Shown: positions 25,414 through 35,686, numbered from the stretch's first letter. The stretch is 64,000 nt of DNA from an uncultured Pseudomonadota bacterium (GCA_903870055.1 CAIQBG010000007.1:116419-180418); one strand, 5' to 3'. Translations and numbers: made by a program. The notes: generated by a model not told the origin, from the sequence alone.

Positions 25414-26154
25414 TTACGTGCGTCGTCGACGGACAGCTTCAAACAGACAGACACCTGCCGCTACTGAAACATTAAGGCTTTCAACTGAGCCTGCCATGGG
25501 AATGTGCACGAGGGCGTCACAAGTCTCGCGCGTCAGACGACGCATGCCATCCCCTTCGGCACCCAGCACCCAAGCCACGCCAGTTGGCCACTGAGCGGCG
25601 TAAAGATCTTCACTCGCCTCACCAGCCGTTCCAACGACCCAGATATCGCGTTCTTTAAGCTCGCGGAGTGTGCGCGCCAGATTCGTGACCATAATGTAAG
25701 GCACGGTCTCTGCGGCGCCTGAGGCTGCCTTCATGGCAACGTCTGTCAGTCCGACGGCACGATCTTTCGGTGCGATAACGGCATGTACACCAGCGGCATC
25801 GGCGACGCGCAAGCAAGCGCCCAGGTTACGCGGATCGGTAATACCATCCAGCACCAGTAGGAATGGGGGCTCTTCCAGCGTATCCAGCACATCATCGAGA
25901 TGCAGCGCTTTCTGACGGGCATCCACCCGGGCAATCACGCCCTGATGTCGGGCATTAGGCGCCATGCCTTCAATACGTGGCTGTTCAACAGTCACGACAC
26001 GTGCATTGGCCTGTTCGGCAAGACGCAGCAGGTCTTTAACGCGGCGATCCTGACGATTATTGTCTAGATAGATTTCTTTCACGCTTTCCGGATCATGACG
26101 CAGACGCGCCATGATGGGATGGAAACCGTGTATCAAACGGGTATTACTGCTCAT
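25414..26154 (-). CDS. rlmB: 23S rRNA (guanosine-2'-O-)-methyltransferase RlmB
   Basis: A 246-residue SpoU-family enzyme that methylates G2251 of 23S rRNA in the peptidyl transferase loop. SpoU motifs are NLGACLRVADAAGVHAVI (motif 1), WVLGAEGDGM (motif 2) and IPMAGSVESLNVSVAAGVCLFE (motif 3); an N-terminal substrate-binding domain covers residues about 1-80. It starts inside the stop of rnr (ATGA overlap), the usual rnr-rlmB pair. Confidence 0.95.
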   Translation of the reverse strand: MSSNTRLIHGFHPIMARLRHDPESVKEIYLDNNRQDRRVKDLLRLAEQANARVVTVEQPRIEGMAPNARHQGVIARVDARQKALHLDDVLDTLEEPPFLLVLDGITDPRNLGACLRVADAAGVHAVIAPKDRAVGLTDVAMKAASGAAETVPYIMVTNLARTLRELKERDIWVVGTAGEASEDLYAAQWPTGVAWVLGAEGDGMRRLTRETCDALVHIPMAGSVESLNVSVAAGVCLFEAVRRRRT

Positions 26155-28895
26155 GTTTTAGCTCGACGACTGCGGTTAGTGGCATTGGATTTGGCGGCGG
26201 CCTTAGGCTTGGCAACAGGCTTTGCACTGACTGCCTTGGATTTTGCTGCACCCGATTTGGATGCATCCTTGGGGGCAGGTTTGGCTGCCGGTTTTGGCGC
26301 ACTCCGTGATTTTACGGCAGATGGGGCGGCTGGCTTTGCTTTAGGCTTGGATTTTGTTTTGCCCTTGCTTGGACTTTTACCCGCGGGATTGCCCGAACCT
26401 GTGTGCGCTTTGCCGCCGGAACCGTGGCGTCCCAATACGCGGGATTTACCGGCAGGCGTGCCAGTCGTTCCAGTGGGAGCGCCCTTCTTGCGTTGCGATG
26501 CCGGCCCTTTGTCCATTTCCACATCAAGCAGGTGGCGTTCCACGGCTACCGGGCGACCTGTTTTACGGCTGCGCTCCTGTGCCAGCGCATCGCGATCACT
26601 GCGCGTTGCTTCTGTAGGCTGTACAGCTTCATCGATGGACGTTGCAGGCACGAAGTCGATCCGATTGCTTTCCAGATCAGCGCGCACCAACTTAACACGC
26701 AGGCGATCGCCTACCCGATACTGCTGTTTAGTACGTTCACCGATCAAGCAATGTCGCACCGGATCATGGTGGAAATAATCCGTACCCAGTTCTGAAATAT
26801 GTACGAGGCCTTCAACGTAAACTTGATCCAGTGTGACAAAGGCACCAAAGGCCGTAACACCGGAGATCGTGCCATCAAAGACTTCGCCAATACGATCCTG
26901 CATGTAATAACACTTGAGCCAGGCTTCCACATCACGCGTCGCTTCATCGGCACGGCGCTCGGTGGCCGAGCAATGCAAGCCGATCTCTTCCCAGGCCGCT
27001 TCGGTTGGTGGCAGTGGCACCTTCTCAAACTTCAACGCCGCTTTGATAGCGCGATGTACCAAGAGATCCGGGTAACGGCGAATAGGCGATGTGAAGTGTG
27101 TGTAGTACTCGTAAGACAGCCCGAAGTGACCGATGTTGTCCGGGCTATAGATTGCCTGTTGCATGGATCGTAAAAGAATCGTTTGCAGCAACGAGAAATC
27201 GGGGCGCTCACGAATCTGATCGAGTAGCTTGCCGTAGTCTTTGCCGGTCGGTGAATCACCACCGTCTAGACCCAGACCGAATTCTTTCATGAAGTCGCGC
27301 AGCGCCTCAAGCTTGGCGGGTGCTGGTGTACCGTGAATACGGAACAAGCCTGGTTGCTTTTTAGTCTCCAGAAAGTCAGCCGCACATACGTTGGCAGCCA
27401 GCATGCACTCTTCGATCAAACGATGTGCGTCATTTCGAATGACCGGCACAATCGCTTCAATCTTGCCCTGTTCGTTAAAGCGCATCTGCGTTTCAACGGT
27501 ATCAAAATCAATGGCACCGCGCTTGAAGCGGGCGGCATGCAGCGTTTTGAAGAGCGCATATAGGGTGTGTAGTTGCGGCTGAATCGCCAAATGGGCTGGC
27601 GTGAGGGGTTGTGCTTCACCCGATAGCCAGCTCCAGACCTGGTTATAGGTCAACCGGGCGCGAGAGCGGAATACGGCTGGATAAAAACGGTATTTAGTGA
27701 CTTCGCCATTGGCATCAATCTGCGCATCGCAAACCATGGCCAGACGATCGACATCCGGATTGAGTGAACACAACCCGTTGGAGATTTTTTCCGGCAGCAT
27801 GGGAATCACGCGGCGCGGGAAATACACGGAGTTGCCACGCGCCGTCGCCTCTGTATCCAATGCAGATCCAGGACGTACATAGTGCGAAACGTCCGCAATG
27901 GCAACGACCAAGCGCCAGCCTTTACCCTTAGGTAAAGCTTCAGCAAAGACAGCATCATCAAAGTCTTTGGCGGTTTCACCATCAATCGTTACCAACGGAA
28001 TGTCGCGTAAATCTTCGCGCTTACCGAGGTCTTTCTCAACGACGACTTCTTCAGGCAGCAGCGCTGCTTCATCAATAACCGCTTTAGGAAACTCAAATGG
28101 CAGATCATGCTTACGCAGGGCAATTTCGATTTCCATGCCCGGGTCTGCATAGTTACCCAGCACTTCTTTGATGCGCCCCACGGGTAGCGTGCGCTTACCG
28201 GGCTGCTCGAGAATTTCTGCAACGACCACCTGGCCTGGCTGTATCTCGGGGGTCGCACCGGCGGCCTTACGCGGGCGGCGAGAGCCTCCGGCGGAGACCG
28301 GCTCACCCGCTAACACGATGCGTGTATGCAGACGACGATCTTCCGGCACAACATAACGCACACCGTATTCATCAAACACGCGTCCTACAACTTCCGTATT
28401 GGCACGCTCAGTCACTTCAACAATACTGCCCTCGGGTCGGCCACGACGATCGGTACCAGTAACACGTACGAGCACACGGTCGCCATGAAGCGCCTTTTCC
28501 ATCTGGCGGTTATCCAGAAAGATATCGGCACTTTTATCGCGTCCAATTGAGGTTTCCGGGCGAGCGAATCCGAAGCCATCCGGATGGCCTTCAACGCGGC
28601 AGGCAACCAAATCTGCCTTGTTCGGCAGAATCAAAGCGCCCTTACGGTTACGCATGAGCTGGCCTTCTCGTTCCATCGCACGTATGCGGCGTTCGAAGGC
28701 AATTTGCTCATCATCATTAATAGACAGCTTGGCAGCCAGTGCCGATTCGCTCATCGGACATGCGGCTGCTTCCAGCGTTTGCATCATGTATTCACGTGAT
28801 GGCAACGGGTTTTCGTACTTCTCTTTTTCCCGTTCGTAAAATGGATCGAGTCGGCGTATTTTGGCAACTCGGTTGGAATTCTTTGACATTTTCAT
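26151..28895 (-). CDS. rnr: Ribonuclease R
   Basis: A 914-residue 3'-5' exoribonuclease of the RNB family that degrades structured RNA. Order: winged-helix-like N terminus, cold-shock OB domains, RNB catalytic domain with AKDFDDAVF near residue 310, S1 domain (GTISGVTAFGAFVTLDQVYVEGLVHISEL) at about 670-720, and a long basic Lys/Pro/Ala tail from about residue 780 to the end. I start at ATG 28895 (MKMSKNS); ATG 28889 is equally possible. The start codon region overlaps the tRNA-Leu promoter on the other strand. It overlaps rlmB. Confidence 0.95.
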   Translation of the reverse strand: MKMSKNSNRVAKIRRLDPFYEREKEKYENPLPSREYMMQTLEAAACPMSESALAAKLSINDDEQIAFERRIRAMEREGQLMRNRKGALILPNKADLVACRVEGHPDGFGFARPETSIGRDKSADIFLDNRQMEKALHGDRVLVRVTGTDRRGRPEGSIVEVTERANTEVVGRVFDEYGVRYVVPEDRRLHTRIVLAGEPVSAGGSRRPRKAAGATPEIQPGQVVVAEILEQPGKRTLPVGRIKEVLGNYADPGMEIEIALRKHDLPFEFPKAVIDEAALLPEEVVVEKDLGKREDLRDIPLVTIDGETAKDFDDAVFAEALPKGKGWRLVVAIADVSHYVRPGSALDTEATARGNSVYFPRRVIPMLPEKISNGLCSLNPDVDRLAMVCDAQIDANGEVTKYRFYPAVFRSRARLTYNQVWSWLSGEAQPLTPAHLAIQPQLHTLYALFKTLHAARFKRGAIDFDTVETQMRFNEQGKIEAIVPVIRNDAHRLIEECMLAANVCAADFLETKKQPGLFRIHGTPAPAKLEALRDFMKEFGLGLDGGDSPTGKDYGKLLDQIRERPDFSLLQTILLRSMQQAIYSPDNIGHFGLSYEYYTHFTSPIRRYPDLLVHRAIKAALKFEKVPLPPTEAAWEEIGLHCSATERRADEATRDVEAWLKCYYMQDRIGEVFDGTISGVTAFGAFVTLDQVYVEGLVHISELGTDYFHHDPVRHCLIGERTKQQYRVGDRLRVKLVRADLESNRIDFVPATSIDEAVQPTEATRSDRDALAQERSRKTGRPVAVERHLLDVEMDKGPASQRKKGAPTGTTGTPAGKSRVLGRHGSGGKAHTGSGNPAGKSPSKGKTKSKPKAKPAAPSAVKSRSAPKPAAKPAPKDASKSGAAKSKAVSAKPVAKPKAAAKSNATNRSRRAKT

Positions 28896-28910
28896 TCTTT
28901 CTTCTATAAT
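28883..28910 (+). promoter_or_regulatory. Strong sigma-70 promoter of tRNA-Leu
   Basis: TTGACA (28883-28888), a 16-base spacer and TATAAT (28905-28910) match the consensus fully. The transcription start would fall a few bases before the tRNA 5' end at 28928. The -35 box includes the rnr start codon on the opposite strand. Confidence 0.85.
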
Positions 28911-28927
28911 TCTGTTTCTTCGCACCT

Positions 28928-29012
<85 letters not shown>

Positions 29013-29023
29013 ACGAATAACAT

Positions 29024-29049
29024 TGAACCCGCCTTGTGCGGGTTTTTTG
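29024..29049 (+). terminator. Terminator of tRNA-Leu
   Basis: AACCCGC and GCGGGTT pair around CTTGT and are followed by six T, 15 bases after the tRNA CCA. It works only for the plus direction. Confidence 0.88.
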
Positions 29050-29152
29050 TTTTGGGGCACTTTATCATCTTTATGTGGCCGGCCCCATTCAATAGCTAAG
29101 GCCGTATATTGGGCCAGCCCCTTTAAAAACAATAGGATGCCCCTAAAGCATT

Positions 29153-29172
29153 GAGCCCGCTGACGCGGGCTC
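29153..29172. terminator. Hairpin after purA
   Basis: GAGCCCGC-TGAC-GCGGGCTC is a perfect eight-base stem just past the purA stop. A weak T stretch follows on the plus strand only, so its action on purA is uncertain. Confidence 0.45.
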
Positions 29173-29184
29173 GGATTTTGCAGA

Positions 29185-30492
29185 TCAGGAAAAGGGATGG
29201 ACACGAACAATCGTTTCGTCCCGTTCAGGGCCGGTAGAGACAATGGCTACCGGAACACCTGTGACCTGTTCGAGTCGCAACAGGTAATCACGTGCCGCCT
29301 GCGGTAGATCTTCCCAGCGCTTTACGCCGAATGTCGTTTCAGACCAACCCGGCATGCTTTCGTAGATCGGCTCGCAACGCGCAACATCGTCTGCGCCCAG
29401 CGGCAATAGATCCAGCGTTTTGCCATCGAGCTTGTAGCCTGTACAGATCTTCAGTTCCTTGATGCCATCGAGCACATCAAGCTTGGTGATGCACAGGCCT
29501 GTCAACCCGTTGATCATGGCGGAACGACGCATGGCAGCAGCGTCATACCAGCCACAGCGGCGCTTACGGCCGGTCACGGTACCGAATTCGCGGCCTACTG
29601 TAGACATCTGGTAACCCGGCAAACCTTCGGTTTCGATATCCAGTTCAGTCGGGAACGGACCACCACCCACACGGGTTGTGTATGCCTTAGTGATACCGAG
29701 GATGTAATGCAGCATGCCCGGACCCACACCCGTACCTGCCGAAGCCTGACCGGCCACACAGTTGGATGACGTCACAAATGGGTAAGTGCCATGGTCGATA
29801 TCCAGCAAGGTGCCTTGGGCACCTTCAAACAGCAAGTTCTGACCGGCCTTATTGGCGGCATAAAGGGCGGCTGATACATCACCGACCATAGGTTTGATCT
29901 GTTCGGCATCGGCCAATGCCTGCGCCAGAATTGTGGCGTGATCCAGTGGTTCTGCGCCCAGATACTGCGTCAGCACAAAGTTATGGTATTCAAGGACTTC
30001 TTTGAGTTTGGCCGACAACGTTTCCGGATGGAACAAGTCGTAAACACGCAGTGCACGACGGGCAACTTTGTCTTCGTAAGTCGGGCCAATGCCTTTGCCC
30101 GTGGTACCAATCTTGGTATCACTGGAGCGCTTGGCTTCACGCGCACGATCCAGCGCCGAGTGATACGGCAGAATAACCGGGCAGCCCGGACTAATCGTCA
30201 CGCGACCGCGCACCTTGAGGCCATCGGCTTCCAGCGTAGCGATTTCGCTGAGCAGGTGATGTACGTCCAGCACGACGCCATTGCCAATGTAGCAATGAAC
30301 TCCGTCACGGACGATACCCGAAGGTACGAGGTTCAGCTTGTATTCTTTTTCGCCGATGACGAGGGTATGACCCGCATTGTGGCCGCCCTGAAAGCGCACG
30401 ACGCCGCCGGCGTTATCCGTTAGCCAGTCGACGATCTTGCCCTTGCCTTCGTCGCCCCACTGGGTACCCACTACTACGATATTTTTAGCCAT
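29185..30492 (-). CDS. purA: Adenylosuccinate synthetase
   Basis: A 435-residue GTP-dependent enzyme that joins IMP and aspartate, the first step from IMP to AMP. The N-terminal P-loop is [16 protein letters not shown] and GHNAGHT follows shortly after; the GTP/IMP site is seen in [18 protein letters not shown] and in [19 protein letters not shown]. Length is typical. The next gene upstream is hisZ; that pair is common in betaproteobacteria. Confidence 0.98.
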   Translation of the reverse strand: MAKNIVVVGTQWGDEGKGKIVDWLTDNAGGVVRFQGGHNAGHTLVIGEKEYKLNLVPSGIVRDGVHCYIGNGVVLDVHHLLSEIATLEADGLKVRGRVTISPGCPVILPYHSALDRAREAKRSSDTKIGTTGKGIGPTYEDKVARRALRVYDLFHPETLSAKLKEVLEYHNFVLTQYLGAEPLDHATILAQALADAEQIKPMVGDVSAALYAANKAGQNLLFEGAQGTLLDIDHGTYPFVTSSNCVAGQASAGTGVGPGMLHYILGITKAYTTRVGGGPFPTELDIETEGLPGYQMSTVGREFGTVTGRKRRCGWYDAAAMRRSAMINGLTGLCITKLDVLDGIKELKICTGYKLDGKTLDLLPLGADDVARCEPIYESMPGWSETTFGVKRWEDLPQAARDYLLRLEQVTGVPVAIVSTGPERDETIVRVHPFS

Positions 30493-30537
30493 ACGTTACG
30501 TCTGTTCTAAGAAAAATGAATCAAAAAAGTGTCGGGC

Positions 30538-31731
30538 TCAGCAAGCCTGTACGACCCACTTGCCCTGCATCTGCACCAGGATTCGATCACAAATCCCACC
30601 GCTGTAAATCACTGCACCGCTTGCCGGCACCTGTACTTCACCAGGAAGCGCATCAATGACGCGCTCTCCTCTTTCACGCAAAGCCTGAATGGCTTTGGCG
30701 CGTGATTCCCGCGCTTCGGCACTGTCCTCACACGAGAGCGCCGGTGCAAAAACTGCGCCCGGCACATCCGGCAAGGCAGCAAGGCGGCAGAGCTCCCGGA
30801 TATCCAGAGAGAAACCCGTTGCAGGACGTGCGCGACCGAAGGCCGCACCAACACCATCATAACGTCCGCCCAGTACCATCGCGGTACTGTGACCATCGCA
30901 ATAACCCGCAAAGACCATACCGCTGTGGTAATGATACCCACGCAGATCGGAGAGGTCCAAATAAAGTGGCAGATCCGGCGCCTGACGAATAATGGCGTCT
31001 AGATCATCCAGCGCTTTGTGTATGGCTGGCACCTTCGGCAAAGCCTCGCGTGCCTTGTCCAGCACGGTGCGGTCACCATAAAGGCGTGGCAAAGCCAGCA
31101 TTGCTACGCGCAACTCTGGGCGCCAGTTGATGGTTGCGCACTCCAGTGCAGGAATGTCCTTGCGCTGGAGCAGTTTGAAGAAGTGCTCTTCCCCTTCGCC
31201 GGAGATGCCGGCCAGCGTCATCAGCGTACGGAAGATGCCCATATGGCCGAGATCAATACGCGCTGCCGGCGCGCCCGCAGCCTTGAGGGTTGCTGCTGCC
31301 AGGCGCACAATCTCCAGATCCGCCGGCAAGTCGGCGTAGCCATAGATTTCAGCGCCTAGCTGGAACGGCTCACGGCTGGCCTGCATGTCGGCAGGTTGCG
31401 CATGCAACACGCTATGGCAGTAACAGAGTCGAACCACACCGGGGCGGTTGAGTAGGTGCGCATCAATACGCGCGACCTGTGCTGTCATATCCGCACGCAC
31501 ACCCAGGGTACGGCCGGAACTCTGATCGACCAGTTTGAAGGTGCGCAAATCCAGATCGTGCCCGGCACCCGTTAACAGGGAATCCAGATATTCGATCAGC
31601 GGTGGTTGCACCAGTTCATAGCCATGGACCTGATACAGATCCAGCAAACGACGGCGCAGAGTCTCAAGACGCGCTGCCTCATCGGGCAAAGCATCGGCAA
31701 CGGATTCGGGCAACAACCACTTCATCATCAT
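30538..31731 (-). CDS. hisZ: ATP phosphoribosyltransferase regulatory subunit HisZ
   Basis: A 397-residue protein resembling histidyl-tRNA synthetase without aminoacylation. It begins MKWLLPESVADALPDEAARLE and has class II synthetase strands (PLIEYLDSLL, FKLVDQSSGRTLGVRADMTAQVAR, GGRYDGVGAAFGR). HisZ activates a short HisG for the first step of histidine synthesis, with HisG elsewhere. Three ATG in a row begin the gene; the first overlaps the DUF2065 stop (ATGA). A true hisS is also present in this window. Confidence 0.95.
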   Translation of the reverse strand: MMMKWLLPESVADALPDEAARLETLRRRLLDLYQVHGYELVQPPLIEYLDSLLTGAGHDLDLRTFKLVDQSSGRTLGVRADMTAQVARIDAHLLNRPGVVRLCYCHSVLHAQPADMQASREPFQLGAEIYGYADLPADLEIVRLAAATLKAAGAPAARIDLGHMGIFRTLMTLAGISGEGEEHFFKLLQRKDIPALECATINWRPELRVAMLALPRLYGDRTVLDKAREALPKVPAIHKALDDLDAIIRQAPDLPLYLDLSDLRGYHYHSGMVFAGYCDGHSTAMVLGGRYDGVGAAFGRARPATGFSLDIRELCRLAALPDVPGAVFAPALSCEDSAEARESRAKAIQALRERGERVIDALPGEVQVPASGAVIYSGGICDRILVQMQGKWVVQAC

Positions 31732-31919
31732 GTTTGACGCAATACAGTAAGAATAAGCACACCAGCAAGCATGGCTGTCAGACCGAGAAAGCGGATCTGG
31801 CCGTCACGCAGCTGGAGCATACGTTCAAAAGATTCCCGCCACGTGCGCGGCGAAATGAATGGGAGCATACCCTCAAATACAAGCATCAGGGCAATCGCCA
31901 GCCAGATCGTGTCGTTCAT
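31728..31919 (-). CDS. DUF2065 (YjeT-like) small membrane protein
   Basis: A 63-residue protein with two hydrophobic segments (TIWLAIALMLVFEGMLPFI and FLGLTAMLAGVLILTVL). It lies between hflC and hisZ, as in many betaproteobacteria. Its function is unknown. It overlaps hisZ. Confidence 0.92.
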   Translation of the reverse strand: MNDTIWLAIALMLVFEGMLPFISPRTWRESFERMLQLRDGQIRFLGLTAMLAGVLILTVLRQT

Positions 31920-31943
31920 GCAGGCACTCTTGGAATCGATAGG

Positions 31944-32816
31944 TTATTCGGATCGGGCAGCATCTGCGCCGACGGGAGGAGCAACAGGTGTAACAGGAGG
32001 CTGCGGCGCTTTCAATCGGTCCTGAAAAGCTGCTGCCTGACCATATTGTTTGGCATAGGCTGCCACCAATTTGGACTCTGCGGTTTGCCGTTGCAACTGA
32101 GTTTGTTTATAGGCATCGCCCAGCACCTGATCGCGTTGCTTATTCTGCAAGGCCACCAACTGCTGCTCATCGGCAGAAAGCCCTTGCACGAGCCGCTGCT
32201 CTGCTTGTTGACGGCCAGCGGCCATGCGTTTGTAGATCGCCTCGTTGGCCGCATCGGGTAATGCAACCTGACGCAGGCCGACCAATTCGGCAGCAATGCC
32301 CAGTGGTGCTAATTCGGTATTCAACGTCGCCAACCAGCGTGCCCGCTCATCAACCGAGAGCCCTTGCTGCATATTTGCTGCACTTAGGTTCTGTGCGATA
32401 CCCGACAAGGTCTTTGACAATGTCGTTAAGACGCGTTCATTGGCTGGGTTTTTACCGGAAGCGGTACTCGTATTAAAGAGCAAAGGGTCGCTCACTCGCC
32501 AGGCGGCCCAAGCTGCCAATTGCAAGGTCTGGTTATCCTGAGTGGTGACGATTTGCAGCGTGTTCTGCTCGGACGTTTGCAAACGAGTATCGATGAGCCA
32601 GACGCGCTCGGCAAAAGGCAGCCTCACATAGATGCCCGGCTCGGCAAGCACACGCGACGGACCATCCGCACCCGTGCGGATGACCACACCAACTTGACCT
32701 GTCTCAACCACTACGATGGAGAATATTGCCAGCAGCAATGCCAGCACAACCGCTGCCGCACCTAATCTGCCCAGGGAAAGTCGTCGATCCATCTTTGAAG
32801 TCTCAACTGCAGTCAT
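31944..32816 (-). CDS. hflC: HflC, SPFH-family modulator of FtsH
   Basis: A 290-residue protein with a single N-terminal membrane anchor (LGAAAVVLALLLAIFSIVVVE) and a periplasmic SPFH/band-7 domain (VVIRTGADGPSRVLAEPGIYVRLPFAERVWLIDTRLQTS), then a helical region rich in Ala and Gln. HflK-HflC cages surround the membrane protease FtsH and limit its action. The start overlaps the hflK stop. Confidence 0.97.
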   Translation of the reverse strand: MTAVETSKMDRRLSLGRLGAAAVVLALLLAIFSIVVVETGQVGVVIRTGADGPSRVLAEPGIYVRLPFAERVWLIDTRLQTSEQNTLQIVTTQDNQTLQLAAWAAWRVSDPLLFNTSTASGKNPANERVLTTLSKTLSGIAQNLSAANMQQGLSVDERARWLATLNTELAPLGIAAELVGLRQVALPDAANEAIYKRMAAGRQQAEQRLVQGLSADEQQLVALQNKQRDQVLGDAYKQTQLQRQTAESKLVAAYAKQYGQAAAFQDRLKAPQPPVTPVAPPVGADAARSE

Positions 32817-34159
32817 GAGCCACTCCCCGGACGATCGACCCGATCTCGTGAACGCATGAGTTCTCGATCACGCCATTCGCTTGCTTTAGGCGCTGCGCCA
32901 GAATTGGCTGCCTGCGGCGCACTACGTTTTGACTGTGCGCCTGCTGGCTGTGTCCTGGCCACAAGTTCGGCATAGCTATCAAATACCAACGGATATTGCT
33001 GGCGTAGGCCAGCATTCGCTGTTGCTACCTGATTGAGCGCATCTGCCACTTCAGGCTTCGGATTGCTTGCATTCAAACGCATTGCCGCTACATCCAGCTC
33101 CTGCGTATATCCGGTGGTTTCTTCCTGTAGTCGATTGGCCAGCTTGCGTGCCTTAATCAAACTCTCGCCTGCGGCTGACTGCGCTTCACGTAGTGCCTTG
33201 ATCTGGGCCTGCTCATCCTGCTCGGCCTGTTTAGCCGCCTGCAGAACAGGACTCGGCAGCACGACCTCTTTAATTTGAACGGCTTTAATCTGGATGCCCG
33301 TATTCAGCCCATCGAGCGATGTCTGCATCTGCTGACGAACACCTTCCAGCAATGGGGCTGGCTCACTACCCTGTTTGGCCGTAGCACCCTGAACAAGAGC
33401 CAATGGCTGCGCTGACACTGCCTGACGTAATGCAGACTCTGCAAGCACGCCTAAGAGTTCAGCGGGAACATCTGTACGGCTTAAGTAGGCTACCGGATCC
33501 CTCACTTGATAAACCACGGCATAACCAACACCGACCAGGTTCTGGTCTGCAGTGAGCATCATGAGCGGTGTCTGACGCTTGGCTTCTGCCACACCCACTT
33601 CCAGAGTGCGATCACTAGTTACGTTAACCAGGCGTACGCTTTCCAATGGATAGGGCCAACGCCAATGCCAACCGGGGTCTTCGGTGCTAACGATCACACC
33701 AAAACGACTGAGCACCCCACGTTGGTTGGCGTCTACCAAATAGAACCCACTCATCAGCCAAGCGCCAAAGAGCAGCGAAACGCCGATCAACCAGCTTTTC
33801 AAAGACAAGGATTGCCAGCTCAGTGGTTCATCCGATGAAACAGTTTGTGCTGGCGGGCCCTCTTTAAGCGCCTCGGGCACAGCTGGCGGATCGCGACGCA
33901 AGATCGCGGCAATTTTGCAGCGCGTATTGTGAACCAGCTGTTGCCAAAGCACTTCTAGGTCTGGCGGACCTTCGGGCGGACCGGACGGCTTTTGTGGGCC
34001 ACCGGTGGATGGCACTACGGGTGTTTTTATCGGGGGTTCTGCAGTCTTCGCACTATCGTCGGGTTGCACCGGCTCCGTACCAGCTTGTTCTGGTACCTGC
34101 TCCGGATCTTCTTTTTCCGGTCGGTGGCTGTTTCCCCATTGGGGATCATTGATCGACAT
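32813..34159 (-). CDS. hflK: HflK, SPFH-family modulator of FtsH
   Basis: A 448-residue protein with a Pro/Glu/Gly-rich cytoplasmic N terminus (residues 1-115), a membrane anchor at about 121-141 and the SPFH domain (YLVDANQRGVLSRFGVIVSTEDPGWHWRWPYP onwards). The C-terminal tail is rich in Ala, Gln and Arg. It forms the cage with HflC. I start at ATG 34159 (MSINDPQWG), which overlaps the hflX end by 14 bases; the family starts the same way with a Trp-Gly near residue 8. Confidence 0.95.
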   Translation of the reverse strand: MSINDPQWGNSHRPEKEDPEQVPEQAGTEPVQPDDSAKTAEPPIKTPVVPSTGGPQKPSGPPEGPPDLEVLWQQLVHNTRCKIAAILRRDPPAVPEALKEGPPAQTVSSDEPLSWQSLSLKSWLIGVSLLFGAWLMSGFYLVDANQRGVLSRFGVIVSTEDPGWHWRWPYPLESVRLVNVTSDRTLEVGVAEAKRQTPLMMLTADQNLVGVGYAVVYQVRDPVAYLSRTDVPAELLGVLAESALRQAVSAQPLALVQGATAKQGSEPAPLLEGVRQQMQTSLDGLNTGIQIKAVQIKEVVLPSPVLQAAKQAEQDEQAQIKALREAQSAAGESLIKARKLANRLQEETTGYTQELDVAAMRLNASNPKPEVADALNQVATANAGLRQQYPLVFDSYAELVARTQPAGAQSKRSAPQAANSGAAPKASEWRDRELMRSRDRVDRPGSGS

Positions 34160-35333
34160 CAGGCGACAACTTTTCAATTTCCGGATGGGCAAATTCGGCA
34201 ATCGCCGCCCTTAACCAGGGAAGACCTGCGCCGGTTTGGGCACTAAGTCGTACTCTGATGATTTTACCATAGGGATCCCGCTCAACTCCGGGCTCAGCGG
34301 CAGTTAAGTCGCACTTGTTATAGACAAGGATCTGGGGCACCTTGCTTGCGCCAATTTCGGCCAAAACCTTGTTAACTTCGGCGATTTGCTGGTCTCGAGC
34401 CGGGTTCGCCGAATCAATCACGTGCAGGAGTAAATCCGCCTGGGTGGTGGTCTCCAATGTGGCCTTAAACGCTTCAACCAGGGTATGCGGTAGCGCACGA
34501 ATAAAACCAACTGTGTCGGCCATGACGACATTGCCCGCTTCCGGCAACCAGACACGCCGTACCGTTGTGTCCAGCGTGGCAAACAACTGATCGGCCGTAT
34601 AAGCGCCCGAATGCGTTAACGCATTAAACAGCGTTGATTTGCCGGCATTGGTGTAGCCCACCAGAGAAATCGTTAAAACGCCCTGCCGACTGCGTGCCCG
34701 CCCTTGGGTTCTGCGCTGTTTGGCCAGACGCGCCAGACGCTCTTTGAGCATTTTGACGCGCGTACCAATTAAACGGCGGTCGGTTTCAAGCTGGGTTTCG
34801 CCAGGACCACGCATGCCAATACCACCACGTTGCCGCTCTAGGTGAGTCCAGCCGCGAATCAGTCGTGACGCCAAGTGTTCAAGTTGCGCCAGCTCAACCT
34901 GCAGTTTGCCCTCGGCACTCTGAGCCCGCAGGGCAAAGATATCGAGAATCAAGCTGGTCCGGTCGATCACGCGACCATGCACGACCTGTTCCAGGTTGCG
35001 TTGCTGTACTGGTGAAAGACTGTGATTAAAAATCACCAGGCCTGCATCCAGTGCTTTGGCACGCAAACCAATTTCTTCTGCTTTGCCCGAACCGACAAAG
35101 AGGGCGACATCCGGGCGATCTCGGCGGCACGTCATCACGTCCGCAATCTCCGCACCCGCCGACTCGGCGAGCATGCGCACTTCTTCTATCGCTTCTTCAA
35201 GATCCAGGTCGCCAAAATCAACCTGCACAATGAGCACCCGCTCTTTCGCCTGTTCAGCGGAGCGGTTCTGCGCAGATTTTCTGGCTAACCGGGGATCTGA
35301 CAACCCGGCCAATGCCGGGTCGTTAACCGTCAT
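34146..35333 (-). CDS. hflX: GTPase HflX
   Basis: A 395-residue ribosome-associated GTPase that splits stalled or hibernating ribosomes. Residues about 1-190 are the HflX N-terminal domain with a coiled coil; the G domain has [14 protein letters not shown] (G1), ADTVGF (G3) and VYNKCD (G4). It sits directly after hfq (ATGA overlap), the classic hfq-hflX-hflK-hflC block. Confidence 0.97.
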   Translation of the reverse strand: MTVNDPALAGLSDPRLARKSAQNRSAEQAKERVLIVQVDFGDLDLEEAIEEVRMLAESAGAEIADVMTCRRDRPDVALFVGSGKAEEIGLRAKALDAGLVIFNHSLSPVQQRNLEQVVHGRVIDRTSLILDIFALRAQSAEGKLQVELAQLEHLASRLIRGWTHLERQRGGIGMRGPGETQLETDRRLIGTRVKMLKERLARLAKQRRTQGRARSRQGVLTISLVGYTNAGKSTLFNALTHSGAYTADQLFATLDTTVRRVWLPEAGNVVMADTVGFIRALPHTLVEAFKATLETTTQADLLLHVIDSANPARDQQIAEVNKVLAEIGASKVPQILVYNKCDLTAAEPGVERDPYGKIIRVRLSAQTGAGLPWLRAAIAEFAHPEIEKLSPDVDQ

Positions 35334-35566
35334 GCTTCTGGCGGATCCTGACTGAAGTTGACCGCGCGTGCTGGCACTACCGTCGAAATGGCATGCTTAT
35401 AAACCATCTGGGTGACGGTATTACGCAAGAGCACTACATATTGATCAAATGATTCGATCTGCCCCTGTAGCTTGATGCCGTTCACCAGATAAATTGAGAC
35501 TGGTACATGTTCACGACGCAAAGCATTGAGGAAGGGGTCCTGCAGCAACTGGCCCTTATTTGTCAT
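35330..35566 (-). CDS. hfq: RNA chaperone Hfq
   Basis: A 78-residue Sm-like protein that helps small RNAs pair with mRNAs. It has [45 protein letters not shown] (Sm1) and [15 protein letters not shown] (Sm2, with the YKHA uridine-binding loop). The short C-terminal tail is typical of betaproteobacteria. A 120-base gap before it probably holds its promoter. Confidence 0.98.
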   Translation of the reverse strand: MTNKGQLLQDPFLNALRREHVPVSIYLVNGIKLQGQIESFDQYVVLLRNTVTQMVYKHAISTVVPARAVNFSQDPPEA

Positions 35567-35656
35567 TATTATTACTCCGCTTTCTTCTGATTATTGCGGG
35601 GGGATGGGAAGCTGATTAAGCACTTGATGCACTCAATTTAAAGCAAAAACCACTAA

Positions 35657-35676
35657 TGCGCAAAGCATTTTGCGCA
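35657..35676 (-). terminator. Hairpin after der
   Basis: TGCGCAAA and TTTGCGCA pair around GCAT; on the minus strand TTAGTGGTTTTTG follows. It may end the upstream transcript before hfq. Confidence 0.5.
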
Positions 35677-35686
35677 CCCGTCGCTA

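Noticed and set aside
26095..26778. A 227-codon open frame on the plus strand, rich in Ala and Leu
   Set aside because: It is the complement of the repetitive basic tail of RNase R; low complexity explains the long open frame.
31602..32261. A 219-codon plus-strand frame
   Set aside because: Opposite hisZ, DUF2065 and hflC, which are all recognised.
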